From Malus domestica (taxonomy: Eukaryota; Streptophyta; Magnoliopsida; Rosales; Rosaceae), in contig NC_091661.1 in the NCBI RefSeq assembly GCF_042453785.1, positions 27,829,501 to 27,893,500 of the forward strand: a stretch of 64,000 nt of DNA, given 5' to 3'. The notes below the pieces were generated by a model, which saw only the letters and a program-made list of their open reading frames with translations, made no database searches and was not told the DNA's origin. The stretch's first letter is position 1. Each line of letters opens with the position of its first letter. Shown piece by piece: positions 23,898 through 35,109 of this stretch. A program made the translations under genes and the position numbers.

Positions 23898-25807
23898 ATG
23901 GGATACAGAGCAACAGCGGAAGACGACCCTGAAACGATGTCGTTACAGGCAGTGAAAGCGAACTCAAAGACCGGCCCTTTACCGTCGTCGAAGCGGCGGA
24001 CGGCGACCTGGGCAGACATCTGGCTCAAGAGGAACACCACCCCTCTCAAGAACCTGATATTCGCTATGCAGCTGGCTTCCCCCAAATCGAAACCCGCCCA
24101 CGAGACCCTTATCCCCCATTGCGAAAACATTGATCGGACTTCCGTGTTATCCGACGAAATCCTCCTCAAGATTCTCGCCAAGCTGCCGGAGTCGCAGCGG
24201 AAGCCTAGCTCCGTCGTCTGCAAGCGGTGGCTCAACCTCCACGGCTGCCTTGTACGGTCAATCAAGGTCTTGGACTGGAACTTTCTCCAATCTGGTCGGT
24301 TAATTTCTCGGTTTCCCAATCTGAATCAGGTGGACCTGCTAGCTGGGTCGTTGATTCCGGACCAAAATTCTGAAATTTTGTTGAGTTGTGGGATGTTTCC
24401 GGTGCATACCGGTTTCGGGTTTTCGCCGAATCAGCGAGTTCTGGAATCGAGTTTGCTTCCAGCTGAAGTTGTTGATAGAGGGCTTGACGGGTTGGCGAGC
24501 GGGTGCCCCAACTTGCGGAAGCTTGTGGTGATTGGCGCTAGTGAATTGGGGCTGCTGAGTGTAGCAGAGGAGTGCCCCACATTGCAAGAACTGGAATTGC
24601 ACAAGTGCAGCGACAATGTGCTGCGTGGGATTGCGGTGTGTGAGAATTTGCAGGTGTTGAAGCTGGTTGCAAATGTAGAGGGACTTTACAGTTCAGTGGT
24701 TTCAGATATCGGATTGACGATTTTAGCTCAAGGGTGTACTAGATTGGTAAAGCTGGAGCTTTGGGGATGTGAGGGTAGCTTTGATGGGATTAAGGCAATT
24801 GGGCAGTGTTGCCAAATGTTGGAGGAGCTGACTTTCTGTGATCATAGGATGGATGGTGGGTGGGTGGCCGCCCTTTCGTACTGCGAAAATTTGAAGACTT
24901 TGAGGTTTCAATCGTGTAAGAGGATTGAAACTGTTCCGGGGCCGGACGAGTATTTGGATGCTTGTCCGGCTCTGGAAAGGTTGCATTTGGAGAAATGTCA
25001 GCTGAGGGACAAGAAGAGTGTGGGAGCTTTGTTTATGGTGTGTGGAGCCGCCAGGGAGATTGTTTTACAGGACTGTTGGGGATTGGAGAATGATATGTTC
25101 ATGCTAGCAAACACTTGCAGGTCTATTGGTTCTTTTCTTTCTGTTAAGTCTTTTGTTGCCTGAGATTTATATTGCATTGGCATGTATAAAATTCATCCTT
25201 ATACAGTTATACTAGAGATTAGTTATCTCTTATCGATCGACGAATGTTCATAACGTTATGAATAGGTTTGATAGATCTGAAGTTAAAATCTTTCTGAGAT
25301 TGGTGATGTTTTAATGAACTATAGATACTTCGATATGCTTGAATTGTCGAAAGTTCATGTGTATCATTCAGTAGCTCGTACTGTTTGAGTTGCTAAGATT
25401 TTTGTCATCGAATTCTTCTTGAGAAAGAGGATATTTGGGGAAATGTAGTTAGTAATTACTAGTCCTCTAGACTGGATTTGATATTCTTGAATTGGATTTT
25501 TACGGGTGTTTGGTGTTGTCACAGGAGAGTGAAGTTCCTATCACTAGAAGGATGCTCGGTACTAACAACAGAGGGTCTGGAGTCTGTAATTCTTCCCTGG
25601 ACGGAGCTCGAATGTCTTCGAGTAGTGTCGTGCAAGAACTTAAAGGACAAGGAGATATCTCCTGCACTCGTAACCTTATTTTCTACTCTCAAAGAGCTGC
25701 AATGGAGACCGGAAACCAAATCTCTTCTCCCGTCAAGCATTATCGGAACCATCATAGGAAAGAAAGGCAGTAGATTTTTCAGGAAGAGTCGAAGACACGA
25801 GATCTGA
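23898..25807 (+). CDS. F-box/LRR protein (At5g51370/At5g07670-like)
   Basis: Predicted SCF substrate receptor with a leucine-rich-repeat (RNI-like) target-binding domain. CDS join(23898..25120,25525..25807), 501 residues; the junction AG|G restores Arg and the ring of repeats continues across it. The F-box is at about 78-118 ([30 protein letters not shown]). Then come about ten LRRs, for example [20 protein letters not shown] and [20 protein letters not shown]. The C-terminus ends with a basic [13 protein letters not shown] stretch, a feature I recall in this small conserved clade. The retained 404-bp intron contains no competing exon. No defect is seen, and substrates are unknown. Confidence 0.92.
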
Positions 25808-26099
25808 AGATGCTGTTCATCGATCAGAATCCGCCCCTCGAATTTATACACAGCTGAGATGGTCTCTTGTATGAAGAATGTATGAGGATAGTGTAGTTAG
25901 CTGTACTCATTTGTTGGCCATTTGGATGGTTAAGAACACAGAGGAAAATTGTTGTTAGTTTTAATCTTCCACAATAAGGAAACAGCCCAGATTGTACAAT
26001 TATATTACAGTTTGCCCGACCCACTTCTCCCCTGGTGAATGTTGGGCAAAACCTTTTCTCCATAACGTTGATTTTATGGTACAAATGTTTTAGTTCTTT

Positions 26100-26180
26100 A
26101 TTGTTGCAAAGTAAGGGTAAAACTGTGTACGATAGATGTTTTTTCCCAACTCTTGCAAAGCGGGGAGCTTTGTTGGTTTG
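26100..26180 (+). mobile_element. Degenerate SINE 3' body (Au-like)
   Basis: The stretch with AAAGTAAGGGTAAAACTGTG and TGCAAAGCGGGGAGCTTTGT resembles the 3' body shared by Au-type plant SINEs, seen intact at 51438-51612. No tRNA-like head or target duplication is identifiable, so this is an old fragment. Confidence 0.45.
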
Positions 26181-26300
26181 GAGCCACCATTTTTATTCTT
26201 TTTTGCTCCTTCAACACATTATAAGAAGTATCTAAAACCCTAGATCTTCTTTACTGTTTAGAAAATTGTTACCAATGGCCCTCTAAACTTAGGACTTCTT

Positions 26301-26500
26301 TGGAATGAGATCCTCTCCGGATTTCTTCTATCAAGGCCACCGAATGGAGTAATCCGAGCCCTTAAAATTTAATCCAACGGCTAAAAATGGGGGCCCTTTT
26401 TATAAGTTATATAACTTTAGTCGTTTGATCAAATTTCAAGGATTCAGATAACTTGATTCGGTGACCTTGTTGGAAGAGATCCGGAGAGAATCTCTTTCCA
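26301..26500. mobile_element. MITE family D, 200 bp
   Basis: The inverted termini TGGAATGAGATCCTCTCCGG (left) and, as reverse complement of the right, TGGAAAGAGATTCTCTCCGG match at 18 of 20 positions. The direct flanks ACTTCTT (26294-26300 and 26501-26507) give a 7-bp, possibly 8-bp, target duplication, in the range of hAT-type elements. Non-coding. Confidence 0.8.
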
Positions 26501-26973
26501 ACTTCTTTCGAATTAGTTTTGAGCCCTCTGTCCATTTTAATGCTTAAATTCTCCCTACCATTAATTTTGTCAATTGTTCTGTTAAGTTGAGGGTAACTTT
26601 CATTCATCTATAGGACATTGCTTACAAAAAAACTACTTTGGTCTGATTACTTTATCCGTACCTCTCAAAAAAGCATGAGATTCTGCGTATTTTAATATCA
26701 TCTCATTATATAATGGACAAATAATCTCACCGTGAATTGCCCGGAGTCTTACCCAAGCTTCTGATCATTGCATTCAAAGGCAACATTGGAAAATCCCTTT
26801 GATGGGTTCTGTGATCAAATCCTAGATTCCTACGTGTGTGTGTGGAAATTCCAAAAAAACCTCAATCTATAAAGAATAACTTTACAATTTACATAACTCG
26901 TTATATAACAATTTAAAACTTTATAAACGAAATAAAGACACGTAACGAAAACACATCCATGTCTTTATTTAAT

Positions 26974-27183
26974 GGACAAGCATTGTTTGCCCTCTTTTTT
27001 TCCATGCCCTCCTGTTTGTGTGGTCACGGTTAAACCACATCAACATTTTATATTACTATTCATTTCTATCTTATTATCTTTATAAAAAAATAATATAAAA
27101 TGTTAACGTGGTTTAACCGTGATCACACAAAACAGAAAGACGTGGAAGAGCATGAAAAAAGAGAGGGCAGACAATTCTTGTCC
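26974..27183. mobile_element. MITE family C, copy 2
   Basis: A 210-bp foldback with termini GGACAAGCATTGTTTGCC and complement GGACAAGAATTGTCTGCC, the same family as 15642-15862. A perfect 9-bp direct repeat TTATTTAAT flanks it (26965-26973 and 27184-27192), indicating Mutator-type integration. The inner arms pair CACGGTTAAACCACATCAAC with its near-complement at 27100-27125. Confidence 0.88.
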
Positions 27184-27329
27184 TTATTTAATTAGATGAA
27201 AACGTCATTGACAATATACAGTGTACTCGTCATATAAGTTCTTTCTCCTAGATAATACTCAAGTATTATAACATACGACTTTTTTAATTTAGTCCAACAA
27301 ATACATCCTTCCAATTTCTTATTTTTAAA

Positions 27330-28160
27330 CAGTAATGTTATTCTTACCACATTAATATATCACATTAATGTACCACATTATGTGACATCTGATGTGGCTG
27401 TCCACATCATCTAAATTAATCATATTTTAATTTAAATTAAAAATCATTTAATAAACCAATAATAAATAAATAAAATATGGAATTAAATGATATTTGTGGC
27501 ATACGAGGAGTCTTCTTATTCCTTCCTTCCTTCCCCGTTGCACAACGAAGGTTTTCCAGTCGGCGAAAACATGAGAAGGACAATGTCAATGTCGCATAGT
27601 ATAGATAATTCATTAGCCTTTTTCATGATGCCATTCTTCCTTTTAGCATAAGTTGCTTGACGCCCATTTGTATTCTCCAACCCCTTAATTTTTAGCTTTA
27701 CCCTTCCCATCCTGCACTTTGGACCGCGAATCTTACGCTTGAACTCCCCTTCTTTGACAGTCCAAAATATCGAAAAGCCTACCCAAACACAAAAACCAAT
27801 AATTTCTTCATCACAATCTATCCAAATAGGGGATCATCGATGAATCTTTGTTGTATGAGAATTAGTTGAGATTGTGGTATCCACACTAACGTGAAAAAAT
27901 TTGGGCTGAAACAAAAAAAATGGTGTGGAAGAAGAAACGGGAGAAGAAGCAACGGGGAAGGAAGGAAGGAATAAGAAAGACTCCTCGTATGCCACAAACA
28001 TCATTTAATTCCAAATTTTTTTATTTATTATTGATTTATTAAATGGTTTTTAATTTAAATTAAATTATGATTAATTTAGATGACGTGGACAGCCACATTA
28101 GATGTCACATAATTTGGTACACTAATATGGTATATTAATGTGGTAAGAATAACATTACTG
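27330..28160. mobile_element. Mutator-like element carrying a MADS-box exon (Pack-MULE-like)
   Basis: An 831-bp element with very long terminal inverted repeats: 27330-27541 and 27949-28160, about 212 bp each, starting CAGTAATGTTATTCTTACCA. A perfect 9-bp target duplication ATTTTTAAA lies at 27321-27329 and 28161-28169. The ~407-bp interior holds no transposase; instead it contains the first coding exon of a MADS-box gene (27542-27710, minus) and about 238 bp of what looks like its 5' leader. This matches the definition of a Pack-MULE, a non-autonomous Mutator-like element that carries host gene pieces. The TIRs are still highly alike, so the insertion is fairly recent. Confidence 0.9.
27516..27710 (-). 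pseudogene. Captured MADS-box first exon (MIKC*, AGL30/65-like)
   Basis: The open frame from ATG 27710 encodes 64 residues. The first ~56 form a nearly complete MADS DNA-binding domain (MGRVKLKIKG, LENTNGRQATYAKRK, GIMKKANELSILCDID, VLLMFSPTGKP). From about residue 57 the frame runs into the element's left inverted repeat and stops. The sequence is most like the MIKC* MADS proteins (AGL30/65/94-type), pollen-expressed regulators. There are no I, K or C regions, so it is not a full gene, though the frame through the MADS domain is open. A product could be a short DNA-binding peptide, or transcripts could feed small RNAs against a parent gene; both are inference. Confidence 0.85.
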
Positions 28161-28298
28161 ATTTTTAAATTCAAGAAAAACTAAATAATGTCCATTATTT
28201 AATAAAATATGTGTCAAAACAAAAAGTGAGGACTGACGTTATTGACATCAGCTGCTGACGCTTGGAAAAGTTTTCTTTGATTCTCCTCCCACCCACGC

Positions 28299-28332
<34 letters not shown>

Positions 28333-28393
28333 CTCTCTGCAACTCCATTCTCCAACTGCAACAACAGTGGGATTCCAGCCAGACACCCAGAAG
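28161..28393. promoter_or_regulatory. Probable promoter and 5' leader of LPA1-like gene
   Basis: The 230 bp between the Mutator-like element and the start codon at 28394 includes a CT microsatellite at 28301-28338, typical of plant 5' UTRs. The element's right end thus sits within about 235 bp of the coding start. Confidence 0.5.
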
Positions 28394-30162
28394 ATGAACA
28401 ACAACAAAGGCAAAGCAGTCGCCGTCTCAAGCCCCAACGTCAACGACATCGACGACGACGACGACGGCAACGGTAACATCAGCGAAGACGAATTGGACGA
28501 CGACAACAACAGAAGCAGTGGCTTCTCTTCCACTTCCATCAGATTCTCGTCCCGCAACACTTCCTCCAAATACGACTTCGTCAAGGTTCTCCGTTTTATT
28601 CTGACCCAAATAACAAAGATTCTTCATTTCTGTTTGGTTCCCGAGAAAATGATTCAGAAATCGAGTATCTTTTCTGTTTTGGTCATCAGGTGAAGGTCTG
28701 GCTGGGTGATAATGCAGACCACTACTACGTTCTGTCCAGATTTTTGCTCAGTCGAATGTTGACTGTCACCAAGGTATCGATTTCAGTCGACCCAATTCAG
28801 TATTTTGATTCAGCTGTTTGTTTGTTTTTGGCAAATTGTAATGGTTTTGATCATGTTATTTAGTGTGAATTTTTGGTGTGGTGATTTGCAGATCCCGAAT
28901 TATGTAGCGATTAAAATAGCGCTGGAGCTCAAGAAGTTGCTGATTGACAACAGCCTGCTAGATGTGTATGCTGTCTCCACATTGATTATGTTTTGTTATT
29001 CTGATGTTTCTTGTTGTTTTGGTTGGATTTTTATAAATGGGTTCACTTTTGGGTTCGCCTGATGTGTTGCAGTTCGCAGTCCGATTTGGAAGTGAATTTG
29101 TTTAAGGTAATGTCGTATGCTTGTGTAGTTGTCGGAAAAGTAGTGCACTTTGCAAACTTTCTAGATGCTGAATGAGTTCATGCTGTATGTGTAGCTTATG
29201 GAACGAAGGGGTTATGGGGAAGAGTACATAAATCGGTACAAGATGATGACCAGGTCAGTCTAAAATCTATGTACTCTTAGGAAGTGCCTAGAAACCGAAT
29301 AAACAAAAGATCGTAAATTTTACTAAATTAATACTGATACCAGTTTTTTTCTTTGGTGGGACAAATTCTTACAGATTTCACCATCAACGAGTGCCTTTAG
29401 TTATTCTTGTATGTGGAACTGCCTGTGTTGGAAAGTCGACCATTGCTACCCAACTCGCACAAAGACTAAATTTGCCTAATGTCTTGCAGGTTCTAATATT
29501 TATCATCTCTCTCTCTCTCTCTCTCTCTCCCAACTTTTTTTCAAGGTGCACAGAGATGTCTTTGATATTTTCAATTGATCCTCTGTTTCCTGTGTAACTG
29601 TTACAGACGGATATGGTATATGAATTGCTGCGCACGGCAACAGAGTAAGTTCCAATTTCACACATTTCCTTTGTTTTTCATTTGAATGTACACAAAAAAA
29701 TAGTTTGCAAAAGAATAGCGTGTCCTATGTTAAGCTGATTAGTTATGGTTGTGTGTAAGTCTTTTGTTTTGACGAACGATATTAGAATGCTTATTCTCTC
29801 TTTTTATCCAATTCAGTGCACCGTTGACATCTACTCCTGTATGGGCACGAGATTTCAGCTCCTCTGAGGAATTAATTACTGAATTTTGTAGGGAATGCAG
29901 GATTGTCCGTAAAGGTAATGTCTTTATTAATCCATCTGCTGAGATGTGCCAGATGACTACTTTTGAAGTTATAACATTGAGAAATTAGAAATATCTCTTT
30001 GGCTGGTGTATTGATCAAAGTTCTGAAACATGTGTTTACCAGGATTGGGTGGTGATATGAAGAAAGCTCTGAAAGATGGAAAGCCAATAATAATAGAGGT
30101 GTGTTTATTATTAACATTCATGGATCACAATCGCATTGTAACTTACTTTTGTCCTCTCAAAG

Positions 30163-30207
<45 letters not shown>

Positions 30208-32553
30208 TTTTCATTTCTTTTTTTGTCATCGAAACAATCTGTTTCAAATATTAAGCATGAAAAAGCTCATACAGATTTGACGCTCCAAAATTTTTGTTCT
30301 CTCCTTGCTTAGTTTGTTTGGAGATTCTGCACAAGTCACGATTATCTTGTTATGTACCTGAACCTTGTCTTGAAGTGAGAGTCAATCATATGAACTTTTA
30401 GTGCTCTATTTGCTTAGGTTGGTAATTTTCAGTAAGAAGTGTCGGAACAAATTTTATTGTTACTACTTTTAACAAAGGATTGGGTGTGCATGTATATCAT
30501 ATGGCTTAAGAATCTTTCCTCACGATGTTCCAGTTTGGGTGCTAAGTTCATGCTTATGTTAAAAAATCCATGATATTTGCTGCAATCCATGTTGCAGACA
30601 GGACTTTCTAGTTTACTAGAAGGATAGAGAGAGAATGCTTATCACGGCACTGCATGGACTATTGAGTTTTGTAATGCTGAACAATAAAGAGGGACTTTTT
30701 TGGATAACAAATTATCAATGACAATGTCATAAGCTTTAGCAAGCCTCTGTCCACTTAGTTTGTCTCGCTCTCAGGTTGGATGATTTCATTTGTATGATGA
30801 TAATGGCAGGGAATACATTTGGATCCAAGCATTTATTTAATGGAAGATGATAATAAAACACAAGAACAAGAGAAAACTCAGGAGGCAGACCCCGTTGCAA
30901 TAGATGGCTCCAAAACACAGACGGAAAACAATTCTCCAAGTGGAAGTTCATCTGAAGTTTGCAATGGTACTGCACATGTCAGCTGCAAAGAAGGGACACC
31001 AACTAACAAGGTGGATGAAGTCTCGAATCACCTGGAAGCTATTGGTCTAGCCGGAAGTGTTTCTGAGGAAAAAGGTTGATCCCCGCTGTGGATAATTCTC
31101 AGATTGTTTATGTTCTGTTCAAACACTCTTAATTTTGGTCTGAAACATATTAGGCACAGTGCAGACGTCAGTTCTCTAACTACTTTTGTGTGATGCAGGT
31201 GAAAGTGTTACTGATCCAGAGTTGAGTAAAAGTACTTATGTTAAGAAAGAGAAGTCTGGTACTAAACCAATTATTATACCTATAGTTTTGAATATGGCTG
31301 AATTTGATCATAAGGTGCGGTCACATTCTCTTTCACTTATATAGTTTATTTTGGTACAAACTCTTTTTCCCGCTGTCCTCATTTTCTTTGTGAGTGCATT
31401 TGGCCTTGATTGGTTTTGGTTTCGTTTCACAAGTAACTTGGCATTTATGCCAAGAAGTAGTGGTGACTGCTATGCTTGTGGATGCACATTTATTAGTGCT
31501 GTCTTCACTCTCCTCTCTTAATCATAGGCCTCTAAATCCTGAATTGGTTTCATTTAGAAATTCGAATACATATATTTTTAGTAGAAAAATGAATATAGAT
31601 TTTCGTGCTTTTATTCTTGGCTCTTGGTAAAGAATTTCTTGAGTTTTTCATGTTGGTGATGTAACTGCAAGTTTTTCATTGTTTGTGTTATATTCTGAAT
31701 CTTTGCGTTATTTTGTAATTTGTGTACCTGTACTTCTCATTTGCAGGCATTACTAGAAGAGGAGATCTCGACTCCTACATTTAGTGAAAAATCTATAGTC
31801 CAGGTACAAAATATTTTTTGCTATCCACGAAGAATGCTTAAATGGACTGTTTTGCCAATTGATTAATCTCAAATTACAATAGAGTTCATGTGATGCTTTG
31901 TAGTTTTGGCCTATTGGTGTTCTGAACCCTTTTGTCTTTTCTCTTCTTATTCCCTTTAGTTCTTAAATGTTAGTTAAATGAGGAGTTTCCCGTTAGATAA
32001 GTTAGAAAAATCCCCTCAAACATTCGTATTTATCATTTCCAGGATAAAGATAAGCTAATACGCAACTTAAAGACCATCCAGGACTATCTTTGTTCATTCA
32101 ATTCGCAGGTAAGTTCTTTCATGTGTTGTAACTCCTTTTATCTATGGGCTAGTTGATTGTTTATTATTGGTTGTCTTATTCTATCATCTTTGATTCAAAC
32201 AGGGATTGAAAGTCGTCAATATATCAGCAACCACATTTCCGCAAACACTGGATTGGCTGCACGGTTATCTTCTTGAGGTACTTCTGATGAACTTTTTTAA
32301 ATTTGTGCTGTCCTGGCCTCTGTAGTGCTGCTAAAACCTGGAAATTTTGGATGTTTAATGCCCAACTGATGGCCCCAAATGATACCATCATGTTATACCT
32401 TCACCAATACAAGATTACATAAAATTTAACTGCCACTGTGGCCGGAATATGAGAAAAATACATTAACCGGTTCCTTGTTTCTTTATACAGTGTATAGAGC
32501 ATGGTATTTCATCAGTGTCCAATGAAAATAGTAGGCAGCCTGCGGAAATTTAG
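28394..32553 (+). CDS. P-loop NTPase, LPA1/2-phosphoglycerate kinase-like
   Basis: The family of rice LOW PHYTIC ACID 1, related to archaeal 2-phosphoglycerate kinase and needed for normal seed phytate; the exact reaction in plants is unsettled. CDS join(28394..28585,28690..28773,28892..28965,29073..29106,29195..29253,29375..29489,29607..29644,29817..29914,30043..30098,30810..31074,31199..31314,31747..31803,32043..32108,32203..32277,32491..32553), 463 residues, all phases consistent. An acidic N-terminus is followed by the Walker A-type loop GTACVGKST (about 159-167), then PVWARDFSSSEELI, KPIIIEGIHLDPSIYLM, PIIIPIVLNMAEFDHKALLEE and LKTIQDYLCSFNSQ. The donor after 31074 (GTTGAT) is weak but keeps frame. 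I recall family members of about 700 residues, so this may be a short form or lack an exon that I missed. Confidence 0.85.
29507..29530. repeat. CT microsatellite in intron
   Basis: A pure CT run of about 24 bp in intron 6 of the LPA1-like gene. A second, longer CT run sits in intron 9 at 30171-30203. Confidence 0.75.
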
Positions 32554-33479
32554 ACTGCATTGCAATGTTAGCTGACGGCTGGTATGAGTTGGACGTCCAT
32601 TGTTTTGATCTATATGATACATAGATTCGTATTCATTGTTTTTTCTTTAAACGTAATCATTACATGGAAAATTCAATGAAATTTATATTGAAGAAAAAGT
32701 TGCATATTATCAGTCTGATTCTGAACTGTTGTGCTCTATAGATATTGTAAAAGGGGGAAAAGATGATGGTAGAGGTAAAACAAACACGAAAAATATTATG
32801 CTCGTCACCAACTTTACATTCATTCGTTTGTGCTTAAATTCATTCCTTGATGATATCTGCTTGTGATTCACATAGAGCTGGAGAAAAGAACCAGTAACGG
32901 TATTGAAACAGTGATCGGCTGGACGATATAGATCAAATGTCGGGAAACAAAACGGAGAACAAATACTTACAAGCACCTTTGCAGCAGCGGCCGCAGCAGC
33001 TTGCAAAACAAATTTCTACTTGCATTATTTGTTCTTCGATACGAGATGCCAGACTTCAACTAAATGCAGCCTCTTTAACGCGTCCAAGACTTCTCCAAAA
33101 TTCAATTTTTCGATACAGGACACTAAATTTCGGGCTTGGGAGAATCTTGCTGGCATGCAAAATCAGTCAATAAGTTGTTGTCTTCGTAGTGTTCGTATAA
33201 CTTAAGGGATCCTGTTTTGAATATAATGGTGTTCTTAACCACTTGTTCGATGGTCGACACATTATTTGGACTGCTTCAGTTGTATGTGCATCTTCTTTGC
33301 CTTTTCTCTGTATATACAAACAAGGAGACGCAATAAATTGTCTGTCGATTAATGCTAGGGATATCACATATTTGTAGCACATTTTGATACCGCATGACGT
33401 GGCATGATGCATTCAGAGGAATGCCAAAGGTAACCTCGTATTAATACCACATGATATGGTGTGTGATGTATTCATATCC
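32554..33479. other. Spacer between LPA1-like and AKR fragment
   Basis: No gene that I can support. Overlapping open frames of 61-98 codons on both strands at 32710-33205 have no recognisable domain. Near 33385-33470 two diverged copies of a short inverted motif (GCATGACGTGGCATGATGCATTC and a relative) mark where the aldo-keto reductase similarity ends. Confidence 0.4.
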
Positions 33480-34006
33480 CGTGATTTTAGCGACGTGACT
33501 GTTACACCGCATAACTTAGATGTCACAAAAAATGTCTTCCCTCTTTGCATTGCCTCTGTCAAAGCGTTTCCGAGAGCTGGCTCCAAACCATATATCTTTG
33601 CCGTGTCGAAATGCCTGTAACCCATCTGCATCACTCAACCATGCATTAGTTTCAAGTAGTTAAGAAGAGTTATACATATACTCGAAATCCTAATTTTGGT
33701 TTGTCCCTCCCATGTATCGCTTGTATAAAAAAAAGTATATGAAAAGGAGTGGAGAGAAGATAACTGTTGTGTCGCTAGAGTATATCTCCTTGTGGCTCCA
33801 ATGCTGAGTATTGTAGACACAAAAAGATATATTTCCGGTTGTACAAGAGATTCTCTTGTGTGTGTGCGCGCGCGCAGGGTTTGTACCTTGAGGGCCATAT
33901 GGACAGCAAGTTCTATTGTTTTCCTATCGTTTTGGAAGGAATAAGTGCCTGACCCAATGGCAGGCATTGTAATTCCACAATTCAATCGAACCTGGTTGCT
34001 CCTCAT
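33480..34006 (-). pseudogene. Truncated aldo-keto reductase (AKR4-like) gene
   Basis: Exon 1 (34006..33887, 40 codons) encodes the family N-terminus (LNCGITMPAIGSGTYSF) and is followed by a proper GT donor. Exon 2 starts at 33625 after CAG and gives GYRHFDTAKIYGLEPALGNA, containing the catalytic-site Asp and Tyr region (FDTAKIYG), then FVTSKL. After that (about 33510) the similarity stops. The usual codons between ALTEA and FVTSKL are shortened, and the rest of the (alpha/beta)8 barrel, about 240 residues with the catalytic Lys and His, is not found down to 32700. Relatives are plant NADPH-dependent reductases such as codeinone- and methylecgonone-reductase-like enzymes. The start and TATA box look intact. 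Confidence 0.85.
33855..33877. repeat. (TG)n(CG)n alternating purine-pyrimidine tract
   Basis: The plus strand reads TGTGTGTGTGCGCGCGCGCA over about 22 bp just inside the intron following exon 1 of the AKR fragment. Such tracts can adopt Z-DNA in vitro. Confidence 0.6.
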
Positions 34007-34100
34007 CTTTCTTTCTCTCTCTCTCTCCCTCTCACTCTCACTCTCACTCTTTCTACTTTCTATCTGGTATGTGTGTTTCTCAATGCAAATATGGCTCCTT

Positions 34101-34107
34101 TTATATA
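34101..34107 (-). promoter_or_regulatory. TATA box of the AKR fragment
   Basis: The minus strand reads CTATATAAAAGG, a strong plant TATA box, about 95 bp upstream of the ATG at 34006. A CT-rich leader (34011-34050 on the plus strand) lies between. It suggests the truncated gene may still be transcribed. Confidence 0.65.
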
Positions 34108-34474
34108 GAGACATCACCAACAATGTCAAACATTTTAAACTGTTTTCTTAATCCACTTCAAACCCATAAAATATGTTTTAAAATTAATTAAACTTGTTTA
34201 TTGGAGAGCTAATGACATCGAAATATATACAAAATCAAGGCATGGGAGATCTTCCATGTCTCTAGGGATTTTTCATGAAATGGCAAGACTTAGCTGTACA
34301 TAAAATAAAAGGAAATTATATTATTTTTGAAAAATATTGTGCAAAAGTCAACTAATATATTATATATGCATGTGGGTCACCATTAAAGCAACAGTTGCTT
34401 CTATGAACAACAGGTGTTACCTCCTCCTACCTTTCTCTCAATCTCTATCATCCTTTCGCTCAAGCCAATGAGGA

Positions 34475-34714
34475 TTGCTCCAGTGGTAAGGGCGTGTTTT
34501 TAGTGAATCCCTAATTCAAGTTCAATTTCACTTGCCAACAGTTCTTTTAGGTGCGCGATATGTAAATTTTTATAAATTCATATCTATATCAGCGGTAGCT
34601 AGTAGTTAAGTAGTACGCGTAAGTTTTTCTGATTTAAAGTTGTGAGTCTATACTAATGCTAATGGTGAGAGTTACTAATCACCTTCTAAACTTTTCGTTA
34701 CCCAAAAAAAAAGG
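34475..34714 (+). mobile_element. Possible tRNA-derived SINE
   Basis: The 5' end contains box-A-like TCCAGTGGTAAGGGCG and box-B-like AATTCAAGTTCAATT about 35 bp apart. The 3' end at 34704-34712 is an A run. No target duplication was found, so the call is tentative. Confidence 0.35.
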
Positions 34715-35109
34715 AGAAAGAAATGGAAAATGCTTGGGCGTGCAAAAAGTTAATTTTTTTTTTGTTGGGTTTGTTGACTCTAAACCATAATTAAATAAAT
34801 TAATCAAGTAATTTGGTATTCGACTTGCAAATTTGTCAAGGAATCAGGTCAATCAAAATTTGAAAAGTAACTCATTTATATTAGCATTATTATTTATTAA
34901 TAGTCTTGCACACTGCACGCTCTTAGTTGACATTGCTCTAAAGTCAAATACAAGTACATTTGGACGGTTCTATTTTTAGTTTTCAAGAAGATTGGAAGAT
35001 TGTAAGTATGAGATTGTTGCTTAATCTTGTGGCTTATACAGCCTAATTTGCAATTCTGGACTCTTTAAGCAACAACCCTAAACATTTTTTTTTTTTAAAT
35101 TATAATACA

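Noticed and set aside
32710-33205. Overlapping frames of 61-98 codons on both strands, one with an Ala run
   Set aside because: None continues the AKR fragment and none resembles a known protein; too little support for a gene.
34475-34560. tRNA gene
   Set aside because: Box A/B-like motifs are present but no cloverleaf or matching acceptor arms can be drawn; a SINE remnant is more likely.
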